NCBI GenBank assembly: GCA_034509425.1
Contig: JAVTVJ010000068.1
Coordinates: 2,728,001 to 2,792,000, forward strand
Direction of reading: 5' to 3'
Source: Eopsaltria australis
Lineage: Eukaryota > Chordata > Aves > Passeriformes > Petroicidae
DNA: 64,000 nt
The notes under the pieces are model-generated. The model ran no database searches. It had not been told where the DNA came from and saw only the letters and a program-made list of their open reading frames with translations. A program made the translations under genes and the position numbers. Numbering within the stretch: position 1 is the stretch's first letter; each line of letters opens with the position of its first letter. Below, piece by piece: positions 30,301 through 41,259 of this stretch.

Positions 30301-33300
30301 GCTTTTTAGTGCCATTGAAAATACCAGTCTGAACAACTCAGAGTAAATTTAAAGAGGTAGAAGATACCATGCATGTGAGTCTGAGAGTTGTTTTTCCTTT
30401 AAGTTGAGGTTAAGTGCAACTCAGTTGTCAGCACCTATCTCTGGAGAATGAAAGGAAGAAGTATGTCCTCCTCTAAAATACTTGCAGTTGGCAGATCCAG
30501 CATCTGTTTTACTGCATAATCTGCAAGTGTAAGGATTATGCACTTTTTTCTTTTCCTTTAAATCAGCTCATGAATTTTACTGTTTTTCTTCCTAAGTCCA
30601 TGCACATTGAACCAATAATGCATGTGTTGTACAACCAGCCTTGCCTGAGAAATGGTAGGACAAATAACTAATACAAATTGTGGGATTTTTTTTCTGCAGA
30701 CATCAAGAGCTCATCCCTTACCTCTTCACAGCGGAGTGTTGACCAGGCTCTTTCTCCCATTTCAAAGCCATATTTGCTTTCCTCTTCTGAGTCTGTTCCT
30801 TCCTCACCATCCAGTCATGGCCAGAAAATCAGGTAATGTTGTTTGCAAAGAAACATTTTTAACCTGCTTCTTTTTAAAGAAACATTTATCTAATTGTTCA
30901 TGGTGATAGCTGCTTTTACAAATCAAGCAAGCCATTAATTTTATAAGTGAAAACTTTTCTAAAGATGAATAAGGATTTCCATTTTAAATATCATGCCTCA
31001 AGTGGAACCTAGTTATAAAAAACCCCAAACACTTTGGTTTGCTCTGAGCGCCTGAGCATTACATCTGTGACCTGACTGATGAGCTTTTGCTAATTGAAGC
31101 ATTTGAATTTCTGCTTTCTGTTTGAGAATTTAAATCAAGGCAGTTGGTACATTCTCACTTCATTCATTAACAAGCTATAATGCTGAATTTATTCCTTCTT
31201 TTCTCTCTCTGAAAAGCTTGTTCATGTGCCTGTTTTCAGATAGGATTTTCCAGTCTCCTTTGCATGTGGGAATGGGATGGGTAGCAAAAGTTTTTTCTTG
31301 TTGTTTTTTTAAAGATCTTTTTAAGGTAAATTAATAACCTGAAAAATTAGGCTGCATTAAAATTACTTCTTTTTCATCTCCGTGTCTCGTGTTTCCATGT
31401 GTGAAGTTCTTCTGTTTCTAATGGCCACTGTTGCCTCCACTCTCCAAAACTAAGAATCCTGAATATGTGTCTTCAGAAGGAGCTCTAGGATTTAACTTTT
31501 TATGTTTTTTTCCTAAGAGACACCTGAATTGTCCTTAACCTGCTAGCCTTCATTCCTGATTTGGTGGCTGAAGACAGCTTGTGCTGGGGCAGCTCATTCA
31601 TAGGGTTTCTTATTTTGTTGTTATCAAGGCCTCAACATACATTTAATGCAGAGAGGGTCTCTTTTCTAGTTAGAATTTTGGGAGAGCCTTTATGGTTTTT
31701 GTCTTCAAAATAAGCTGTTGGGGTGTTTAGGGACTGTGAGGTCAGTTTCCTTTAAGTGTTCCCTTGAGGCTGTGTCTCCTTTCCCTACTCATTCATGTTT
31801 TCTGTGGTGTGTCTCAGATTTCTTGTACTTCTCTGAGAGACTTTAAAAAGCAAAGGTTGAATGCTAACCTGCCTGTTAAGGTGATGGGGAAAATGCTCTA
31901 ATCCTGTGAGGGACTGCACTTCTTTGAAGGATTTTGTAGACTCCGTCCTGTCCTGCTTGAAGAGTGAACAGTATTAGCAAGTTGTGTTGCACAGGACAGA
32001 CCTGGGTCTGGGAAGGCAGCTACAGTTTGTTATTGCTTTCTTGAGTTTCTTATGACAAAGCAAGGGTATAAGGTCCCATTAATTGTCTTGAACTTGCTGC
32101 TTTCCCAAGACTTTATTAAAAGAAAAACATTCTTTTGTTGTGTATTTTCTAATTTCATGTGCCTTGGACTGTTTTCTGTTACATGAAATATTTGAGAAAT
32201 GCATGTGTGGGCTTTTCCAGTTATTTACTCTTATTATTAGGCAAATGCCACATCACTGATGTGTATTGTGGGATTAGTTTATGACCTGTAGATTTTAAGT
32301 GGCAATGGGAACTTCTTTGAAAAGGAAAGAAAAGCGAATATGATGCTGTAGCATCCGTGACAAGCCGTTGGAAGTCAGACCTCAGTCAGGGGGGAAGAAC
32401 AATTGCTTCTGCAGCTACAGGAGCTCCTTGTTTATTTATGCTCCAAGATATGAGTGGTATGAAGGAAGCCAATAAACACAAACAGGAAGACTAGAGTGAT
32501 AAGGCAGATTTTTACCTAATTTTTTGTTTATTTGTTTGGTTAGGCCTGAAGAAACCAGTTGAGGGTTGTTACTGAGGCAGCGCGTTGTGTCTTTCTAGCA
32601 GTGTTGCAGGACATAGTATTGAAGAAAGTGGCATGTGTGTCCTTGAGCTTTATACCCTTTAGAATTATTTACCACTTAAACCATTTCTGTGAAGGAAAGA
32701 CTTAAAACATGAAATAGATCTCCAGAAACTTGAAATTTCATTTACTGTCCTATTTAATTTACAGGGTATTTTTCCCCACTGACATCACTGAACTATCCTT
32801 CTAGCAATGCAAATGTATTTGTCTGTGCCCAGATTCACTTTTTGTTTATGAACAAATCTCATTGTTGGGGATATGTTTTGTATTGTTTGTATTGTTTGTT
32901 CTCCACTTCTGCCCCATGGAAGACCTCTATTCCTTAGAAATTGTAAGCACAAACAGGCTGTGATGAAGAGCACCAGCTGGTGTGAAGTAAGCTCCTTTAT
33001 GAAGTGCTGATGCTGAATTTCATTAGTGACCTGCACTCCTTTTGCTGTTCTGGTTCTGGTCAGAGTTTAGTGGCTGGGTCACGTGGGAGATATTGTTCTT
33101 TCACATTATCTTTCTGATGAGATAAACGGGGATTTAGAATGAGGGCACTAACCCCATTTTTGATAGAACCCAGATTTTCACCCCTGCATCTCTGTTTTGC
33201 CAGACATCTAATCCTAATACATTTCAAACACATCTGTTAAGATGACATCAAAATGGGAATTAAACTGTAACACAGAGCTTAAAAAGGCAAATTTATTAAT

Positions 33301-36300
33301 TTCAGTTGACTGTCACAATTCATTGTATTTCTCCTTTTTTTGTTTTTTTACTCCTTTTATTTTGTTTTAATGTAATAATTTTATGTCACATAAAGACCTT
33401 GGGGAAAGGCTGAGGGGAAATGGAGTGGACTTCTGGTAAAAGTTAAAGTACTGGATTTAAATACCCTAAATTTGAGTCTTAAAGTTTCATGGATTTTAGG
33501 TTTGGTTTTGTCTGTTGCTTAGCATGTGAATGAATTTCAGATTGCTATTTGCTTAAAAGTTCAGTATTTATTAACTTATTTATATTCTTCCTTATTTTTT
33601 TCAGACTGCAGAATCAACAAACAGATAAACGAGATCTCAGTGATATCCACAAACCAGAGAAACTAAGGTATGAGGATCTTGAAGAACATGTTTCTACTCT
33701 TGAAGGTAAGTTTTAGTGCATTTCAGACAGTTTGTGCAACACCTCAGGGCTTAACAGTTAACAGGACAATTGTCTTCGTAATTGTAAGACTGCAGTTGGA
33801 GAGAAATTTCTGACTGATTTTGGAATTAGGGAAAACAAATGTTTCAGATGATGAGGGATTAATTTTCTTCATTCTTTCATCTTTAGATAAGTGTATGCAG
33901 TAGTAAGTAGACATTAAATTGAGTTGGTTCTGAAATTTGTAACATAAATTTGTTCAGAAATCTCGCATAACCTTGTTCTGATTAATGCTGTAGGTCTGAC
34001 AGTTGTTTTGGAATGTTTTAAAATGGTGTAGAATTTTTCTTTAAACAGGAAAGTGTACTAGTTTGTGAACGAAATTGAGGCTTTATTATATTTGCTGCAT
34101 TATTTAGAACCAGGTTATAAGTCTAAAGGTAAGTTTCTGTAGCTGTTGCATGCACTCCTGGCTTTTCTTCAGTAACTGAGGCTTAAATAGTAGTATAAAT
34201 TAGAAGTCTAGGGTGTGTGTAAATGTGGGAAGAACTCTTGCAATTATGCTGTCATTAATCAGTGTCTCAGAGTAGTTTTGGAACAGGTGGTTCAGTTACT
34301 GAAACCTGAATTTGGTTGTAACTTTTTTTTCTCTGAGATCAGCATTTTATTTCTTTTCATTTCTGCTCTCTGTTGATTGCATGCTATAAAATGTTTCCTT
34401 CTCTCTGTATGCTGCAGGGTCAGTTTTCAGAAATCTTTGATGTAACTGATACTGTAGAAAGAGGAGGCTAATCAAACTTAATGTCCTTTATAGCCATTTG
34501 TATATGGAGTGAGAAGCAGAAGCAGTTACTGGCCTTACCTCTTAGTTTTTCAGCATTTGAGTGACATCCTAATGTTGAGCCTGAGCAGCCTTATCTCCCA
34601 TGTAACTGTGGGTTTAAAGTAAGTAAAGTTGTCAATGAGAAAGATGTGAACAGCAAGCTAGCCTTTCCTATTTCCAGATTTCATGAGGTCTGTAAATCCT
34701 GAGGCTGTTGGACATGTGGCACTGTGTGATGTCAATAAACTCAAAAGTGGGTGAAGAGATTATGATTGTTGTCTGGGAGAGTTAGGGGTATTTTCTTTGA
34801 AACCAGTGATTCTAGCTGGTGTGTGTTTTCCTGGGTCCCTGACTGGCTTATTCTTTTGGTTGTGGTTAGGTCATGTGGAAGATGGAGTGGAGTCCTTGCT
34901 CACTCTCCTGACCCTGTGAGAATATGGCTTTCAGTATTTTAACAGGAACCAACCAAAAAAAGATGTTTGTTTAAACAGCAGATGTGCTGATAGCATTTAG
35001 TGATAACTAGCAGAAGATAATGCCTCATCTGTGCATTTCTCTGTGAAGCTTTACTTATTACTCAGTTGGTTTTATTTATCTCATTTGGTTTGCTTTTTAT
35101 AAGCTTTAAATGCATTATTTGAATGTGAACCAAGCCTGTAGCCACTAATGGTTTCTACTCATCTCACATTATAATTAGACTTACATTTATTTGTTTAATT
35201 TTGTATGGGAGACTTTTGGGAATACATTACATATTTCACTTTTATTTTATTACACATGACAACAGACTGGCATTTTCTTGGCAATTAGGGCTGAGTAGAT
35301 GCTGTGCCCAAGTAAGGTACCACTGAATCATTTGGTGATGTGTGGTGATATTGTGATATAAATAATTGTAAGAGTTTACATATGCTGATGATTTCTCAAT
35401 CAACAGTACTTTGGTTGGGTGAGTCTGCATCAAAAGGCAATCTCAGTACATATCAGGGAATCAGATTGGCTGAAAAGGGGAGGAGGTAGCTCAGGAGAAA
35501 TTGTATGGAGAGGTGGGTAAGAAAGGAAGATTTAAGAAGTAAATACAGAAAAAGATACAGTGAAGGATGAAGGTGATAACAGTAAAAAAACCAGTGAATT
35601 AAAGGAGATACCAGAAAATATGGAAGTTTTTTAGTCCTGCTGTGAGTGAATTCTGAAAATAAAAGATCAGCAGATTATCCTGGCAGCAACTGCTTTTAGG
35701 TGATGTCTTCATCTTCAGGGAATAATGCATCTCTTGCTGTCCACCCTTAAAAAGGGAGTGAAAGCGTACAGAGATACCTCTTTTCTCCTTTGCGGAGTAG
35801 TTAATTTGTTTTTTACTATTAATGGTTTTGTTTTGGGTTTCTTTGTTTGTTTATGTTGTTCGCAATCATTTTGAAGTTAGAAGTAATATTTAACCAGGAC
35901 AAATTTATGAAAGGATTTTTTTGATGATTTAAATCATCAAAAGGATGCTTATTGGTTCCTCATACAGAAAGAATGTTGTTGTTGATAACTTTGTAATTTA
36001 GAGAGAAAGCAACAAAACAGAATAGATTTTCTTTTGAGTGTGATAGCCCATTATTTTGTTTTTACACAAACACCCCTATATAGAATTTATTTTCCTAGGT
36101 GAAGCTGGTAGGAATTTCTCTTGCTTTTGTAAAAAACATTCTCCTAATTTAATTAGACTGACAGCTTGACAGAAATTTTCTGTTATGCTTTCATCTATCG
36201 TTCCTTTGAAAGAGTTTTAATTCAAAGAAATTCAAACTGTTCAGAGAGAGAGAGGCTGATCAGTTTCGTTGACTTGGGTTTTTTCATGCAAAATATTTCA

Positions 36301-39300
36301 GTTATATTATAATGTGAAAAAGAAAAATGAAGAAGCAGTTGAGTATCATAGCAATGATCAAAGAGGATGGACAGTAATTGTGGTTATGTGAATTCAGAGC
36401 CACCTTGCACAGGGAGAAGATAATATAATGTAGAATATCTGAGTTAGCAGCATTCATCCTGTGCACTGAAGAAGGCAAGGATCCCATTAAAGAGTGTGTG
36501 ACCAAATAGTTAAAGATTGTTTTTATATACATAAAAAGGATGAGCTGAACTTGGACATACAATTTTTCTCTGACTTGTGTCTTGATTATGTAAAAAATGA
36601 AAACATCTTGGGTTTCTGTTGTATATTTCTTCAGTTTTGGCTTTATAAACAGATGTGTTCCAATAGCTAATTTCAAAACAAACAATTCTGTAATTAAAGA
36701 AGCAGTACAGCCTATGATAATTCTTAATTCTCAGGGAGATGATCAAGTTGAATGGAAAATGCTCAATTAGGGCTGATATTTTTGTGTTCTAATTTAGCCA
36801 TTCCCACACTCCGCGTCCATTGCTGTGCTCCACTTTTGCAATTACAAAATAATGAAGCCATTGTTCAAATTTCTTCTCCAGATCAGGGGGACATACCAGA
36901 GGAGTGTGAAAGTGATGTCTTGCATCCATCTGGGGACATCGTGATGGAAACTGTGTCACAGCCCCTGTGCCAGCAACAGCCACTTCACTGCAGGACTTGA
37001 GTGAGTTCTCAGCTCAGACACAAAAGAAAGTACCCTTTTAAAATGTCAAATGTGTAACACAGAAAGCCAAATATTCAAGACTCTGTAGGTATGTAGGCTG
37101 GTGTGGTTGAAAAATTTTCCAGAAAGTGCTATTTCTGTAATTAAGAGGAAAGAATGTTTTCTTTTGCTGTTCTGTATGAGGATGACTTTTTTCATCCTGG
37201 TTTTAATTAAGTTTGCTTTTAATTTAAACATCTTGCGACTTATCCCACCCCCCTGTCCAGCCTCTTGTGAGATTATTTTTTTTCTTTAGGATAATTATTT
37301 ATAAATATAGTTTCTGCTCTTTATAGGAATGAGACATTGAATGTTTTGAAGTATTTTATGTACTGCTTGTCTGGATTATTTTTGATTTATTCTTGACTCT
37401 CTTGGTGAACTGTGTCACAATGCAGTTTTAGTTCTTTGGGTAGATGAGAATCATATCTCATTATATACAGTCAGCATATGCTGCTTTTCTAATTGTTCTA
37501 GATGGAAACATTATGATTCTTTTTATTTAGAGAAGAGCTTTCTACCTTCTCATTATTCCCAGCCCTTAGTTTGCCCATCTCATTGCTCTCTGATGCTGTT
37601 CTTTGTAGACAGCTTTTTAAATACGTTGGTCACATCAGCAGTGTGTCCTGCAATAATTTTCCAAGGGGTTTTAAATACTTTGCTTTATAACTATAAAGAA
37701 TTGTATGCAAACACATTGCAGAGAGGGAAAGAGTATGGTAACATGGGCTTCGGGATAATAAAGGTTTCATGACAATGCCCATGAAAGGAATGAGAAGTGC
37801 ACAGATCTGTCCAATCTCTGGCCTTTTCCTTGGCTCTACTCCTTAACTGTTGGTGAGTCATTGATCTGACTAAAAATGTTTAGAGGTGGGAAAATACATT
37901 ACCCAATCCCAAGAATAAGTTGTATGTATAAACAATATATCCAGTTGTTTTTCATTTACTGTTACCATTATACAGGAACCTGGTAGTTAGTATGCTCTTA
38001 CAGTGATTACTGAACTACATAAATCAAATGACAGATGTTGAAATAATTTTTCACAGTGGTGCTGAATCAAAGGCAGATTGAAGAGCAGAACAAAGAAGTA
38101 GAGAAAAACTTAGAAGAAAGGAATTCAAGAGAAGAAAGAAGAGAGGAAGAACAACAGGAAGTTTTGGAAAGCGAGGAAAAAGAAGTGGAAAAGCTTAACA
38201 AAGAAGTGGTAATTTAATAAATTTCTGACAGTAATGCAGCTTTGTAGAGCCTTGCATTTTAGGATTGTTATATCTGTTACTTGGTTAAAAATAGATTTTT
38301 ATTCCATTAAGTGAAAGTAGTAGAGGCTAAGTTACTTTATGTACTTGTGTGATTAACTAGAGTCTTACTGGAGTGTCTCCTTATGCCAAGTGACTTTTTC
38401 ACTGGAAATAGATGCCTTTCCTTCCATGCTTCATGTAACTGGAAGCTGCAGTTTTATGGCCACCATGCTGTTGGAACAAGCTGAACATTTGCTGTCTCTG
38501 TGGTGTGGCCACTGCAGGTGGGACACCACCAGAACCTGTTCATGTCCATCTGTTCATTAGCCCAGGAAGCAGAGGGTATAAGGAGACCTTCAGTTTCCTT
38601 AAATCCCTTTGAGCTTAAAAAATTTGTGTTTAAATAGTATTCTGGATTTTTAGGTCCTGTTTAATGCTGTTTAGACTGGTGTGTTTTACTGAGTTTAACA
38701 TTAAGTTCTGCATGTAGTGCAGGTACTAAGGTAAAAATGTAATTTGCTAATCAGTATTTATTTTTATTTTTGTGTCTTAAAGTGTATTCAAGACTCAGTG
38801 AAAACAGATGAAGAAATAGAAGATAAAGAGGGAGTAAAATCTGAGCATAATAACACTGGTGCTGAAAATAATGTAAAGGATCCTCCTTCCAATCCGTTAG
38901 AAAAATACATGAGAATAATTCAGCAGAGCAGAGAGCAGGAACTGGCAAACAAGGTGATTATTCTTAAAGACACGGTCCCAAAAGTATTATTGACCAAATT
39001 TGTGTCTTGCTAGGCATCTTTAGAATGAAAACAATATTCAGATTTTAATTTTTTCTTAATTTAGAAACTTTATGTAACAACCTGCAGAGCAGAGTGTTTG
39101 AATTTGTATTGGAAAGTGTGATAATCCAAAAGAAATAACACTGAAAACTTTCTTCTGTAAGGGTTGCTGGTGTCTTCAGGGTGGGGGTTTGTTTTTCAAG
39201 GTGCTAGGACAGTATTTAAATATCCTCTATTTTTAGCTTCAACTGCATTTAAATACAGTTTGAACATACACAGGTCAGTTTGTGTTCCTCTAACACAACT

Positions 39301-40673
39301 GACAGAATTTATTCTGACAAACCTTTAAAGAAGAGGTATGGGTGGACATTACTTCAATGAAGGAATGCAGGATGCTTTTGTTCAGACATGATCCCAATCT
39401 AAATTTCCTAATTCTAGATCCAGTGTAGCATTTGTAGAAAATAGGACTGGTCCTTCAGAAGATTTTTATTTTCAGTTATAAACCTTAAAAATACAGATAC
39501 TATTATTAGGTTACTTTGACTTTAGAACTGATTAGAGAAACTGTATTTTGCTCTTGGTTACCAGGATTCAAAAAAAGAAGAAATAAGAGAAGTGTCACCT
39601 TCAGAAGGGCTTCTGTCTACTGAAAATGATGACAGGTAAGACTTGTGTATTAATCACTTCTAGTACTCCATATTAACAAATAATTAATGATAATAATTCT
39701 AAATTAATATATAGTTTTCATAGTTTTAGTAAGAATTATGTCAAGAGACATCTGCCTCCTTAGAAACCAAAATGAATTATTAATCAAAAGCAAGTGTGTC
39801 AGAAAAATTGAGGATCCTTCCAATTCTTGTTCATGCAAGTTAAGCACTGTATGGAACTCACATCTGAGAGCTGCACTCAATGATCTGTTTCAGTAGCTGT
39901 GGCAGTCACAACTTTTTATCTGCAACAGAGCAGCACCCAGCTTCCTTCACAAGGAGCTGGAGTGTGAGGGATTGGTTTTGGGTGATGACCCCGTGGGTGA
40001 CGGTTTGTCTGTACCTCACCCATACGCTGTTCCTAGCTTTGATTTTTCAGTAGCATCGTGGACATTTAAGACACTTCATTCAGAGATTTTGTCTGCCTGC
40101 ACTGAGTTACAAGAGCCCAGGCATTTCCTCTGGTTCTCTCTAGGCACTGAGAAATATGGTTATGTGTTTTAGCTGCTTGCAAGAGGAAAACCAAACAATC
40201 CTCCATCAACACTTTCAGTTTATTTGAAGATGTAGAACTGAAAATAAGCAAAAAATGTGGAGCAGTTAGAAAAAAAATGCAGAAAGGTTCACCCTAACTA
40301 CAGTAATGATTCACTATTATCTGTGCTGTTAAACGTAACAGACCCTACCCTGCTGCTCCTGAATTGGCACCAGTTGTGTTGTTTTCACTGGATGAGCACT
40401 ACAGAAGATAGTTCTGCTTTTTGATATGGGTGATGGCTTTCAGTTAATGAAGGCCCAAATCCTCCTCCTTTAGGGTTAGTTTTATTGCCAGCAGTTCACT
40501 GAAAACAGCAAGAGAATTGCAGCAAAGGCAGTCTCTTAACTTCCATTTTAAAATGAGTTTTAAGATTTAAGATAAACTACATTACACTCACACCACTTTC
40601 TTTTCCTCCCTCCTATAATTAATGCAGTGTTGCAGACATTTCTCATGGAGACGTGGATGAAAGCTTCTGGTGA
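11885..40673 (+). CDS. OFD1: OFD1, centriole and centriolar satellite protein; 22 coding exons
   Basis: Coding exons: 11885-11980, 13795-13995, 14730-14798, 14884-14911, 15709-15816, 16516-16652, 18676-18849, 20713-20819, 21688-21807, 24165-24238, 24898-24989, 25119-25308, 25979-26109, 26486-26597, 27857-28465, 30700-30832, 33605-33705, 36798-37000, 38057-38208, 38783-38953, 39565-39635, 40628-40673. All introns are GT-AG and phases match, except that exon 36798-37000 is one base short and runs into TGA at 36998-37000. With that base the protein would be about 1041 residues (human 1012); as written it stops after 894. Domains: LisH near residues 67-97, long coiled coils over about 150-545, a Ser/Pro-rich middle, another charged coiled coil, and a conserved acidic tail ending DESFW. 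Known: caps distal centrioles, needed for ciliogenesis; human loss causes oral-facial-digital syndrome type 1. The start is the only ATG after the 11878 acceptor that gives the conserved [15 protein letters not shown]; in human the first codons lie in exon 1, and I see no such exon here. Confidence 0.95.
12267..12315 (+). repeat. Uninterrupted A tract, 49 bases
   Basis: A pure run of 49 A in the first OFD1 intron. No gene body or target-site duplication was recognised beside it. It could be the tail of a small retroposed sequence or an expanded simple repeat; its true length in the genome is uncertain because such runs are hard to sequence. Confidence 0.9.
12898..12957 (+). mobile_element. 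Short CR1 3' tail
   Basis: The string GCGAGTTGGACTCGGTGATC, CCTTTCCTACTCAGGATATT and CTGTAGTTCTGTAA matches the last bases of avian CR1 copies (GGTTGGAC..GATGATC..TTCCAACTCAGGATATTCTGTGATTCTGTGA), plus orientation. About 60 bases survive. Confidence 0.65.
13795..13995 (+). other. OFD1: OFD1 exon carrying the LisH motif
   Basis: A 201-base, phase-0 exon that encodes residues 33-99. It contains [20 protein letters not shown] followed by [10 protein letters not shown], the LisH dimerisation motif in the same place as in human OFD1. Acceptor AG at 13793-13794, donor GTAGGT at 13996. The exon length, to my recollection, is the same as in human. Confidence 0.9.
17357..17467 (+). repeat. Imperfect direct repeat, two copies 78 bases apart
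   Basis: AATTTCTGTCAGGATCATCA and the following GTTTATTTGGATA at 17357-17389 recur at 17435-17467 with a few changes (AATTTCTGTCAAGATCAATG then GTTTATTGGGATA). It lies within an OFD1 intron and was probably made by local duplication. Confidence 0.75.
23110..24060 (+). mobile_element. Old CR1 LINE copy, about 0.95 kb
   Basis: Landmarks in order and plus orientation: a GGGGCCCTTTTTGTCCAACA then TCTTCATCT block from the reverse-transcriptase end, a GGTTTGGGCTCCCCAATTC block, AGTCATGAAGAAACTGGA, and near the end GGTAGTTGTATGAGATGCTT followed by CCAACCATTTTGGTGACTCTG. The copy is diverged, broken by stops and sits in the OFD1 intron between exons 21688-21807 and 24165-24238, in the same sense as the gene. 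Confidence 0.75.
27857..28465 (+). other. OFD1: OFD1 long central exon, Ser/Pro-rich linker
   Basis: At 609 bases this is the largest coding exon. It opens with [12 protein letters not shown], matching human LENEVYCNPKQS, then a weakly conserved stretch, then [20 protein letters not shown] (clear OFD1 block) and a Ser/Pro-rich tail with [18 protein letters not shown]. The first half is clearly richer in G+C and CpG than its flanks. Donor GTAAGT at 28466. Confidence 0.9.
28466..36797 (+). other. OFD1: Large introns in the 3' half of OFD1
   Basis: Three introns (28466-30699, 30833-33604, 33706-36797), with exons 30700-30832 and 33605-33705 between them. They are AT-rich with T runs and no repeat or second gene that I recognise. 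Short open frames such as 36302-36685 (minus) lack any domain. Confidence 0.6.
36798..37000 (+). other. OFD1: OFD1 exon with apparent one-base frameshift and premature stop
   Basis: Acceptor AG at 36796-36797; strong donor GTGAGT at 37001. Entering in phase 1 from the previous exon gives an OFD1-like stretch up to [16 protein letters not shown] and then unrelated [11 protein letters not shown] and TGA. The next exon (38057) needs one base carried in, but this exon supplies none. In the frame the next exon needs, the end reads [12 protein letters not shown] then M, continuing [10 protein letters not shown]. The shift falls near 36950-36966, where a CCCC run (36962-36965) is the simplest site for a missing C. 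Confidence 0.75.
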
Positions 40674-40748
40674 ACAATAGCTACTGATTTTTAAAATTTT
40701 ATTATTATTATTTTAAGAAAGATATTTTTAAAGTCACTTTCTGCCTGT

Positions 40749-40799
40749 AATAAATGTTAGACAGTAACACTGCAGGCTGTGTAATTATAAATTAATAAA
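40749..40799 (+). terminator. OFD1: OFD1 polyadenylation signals
   Basis: Two AATAAA hexamers at 40749-40754 and 40794-40799, 76 and 121 bases after the OFD1 stop codon at 40671-40673. A T/G-rich stretch follows the second. The 3' UTR is therefore very short. Confidence 0.75.
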
Positions 40800-41259
40800 G
40801 CTGATTTTGATCTGTTTCATCACTTCAGTCATTGACTTCAAACAGTGAGTCCTGATGTGTTACTAATCCAGGAGGAAGCCCTTTGGTGGGGTGAGAAAGA
40901 ACAAAGCAGGGAGCAGAAACTCATGAGTATGTTTGGGTAGATTTGTCTTGGCACTGAATTCCTCTAAACTTTGTCAAATTTGCCAATGCCCGCCCCCAAA
41001 CCCCTTCTCCAAATGGTTCAAAGGGTGGGTGAAAGAACAAAAAATTCTGTCATCACCACCTGCTTTTAAAGGTGTCCCGTGGAGGCCCTTGGCTCACACA
41101 GTTTCAGAGTGCTGAGTGTGACAGACCCCAACTAAGGTGTCCCTTCTGCTGCTACGGCAGGGGCAGGGGCCTCTTTCAAAAGCAGCCCCTCTCATGTATC
41201 ACCTCGTATTAACCAGCCCAGAACGGAGAGATTAAAATAAAAATGCTATTTAACTCATC
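40800..41259. other. Short tail-to-tail gap between OFD1 and GPM6B
   Basis: About 460 bases with no recognisable exon or repeat. A plus-strand open frame at 40933-41115 has no domain or conserved feature. Confidence 0.6.

Noticed and set aside
36302..36685. 127-residue minus-strand open frame in an OFD1 intron
   Set aside because: AT-rich, hydrophobic by composition, with no domain and no start or splice support.
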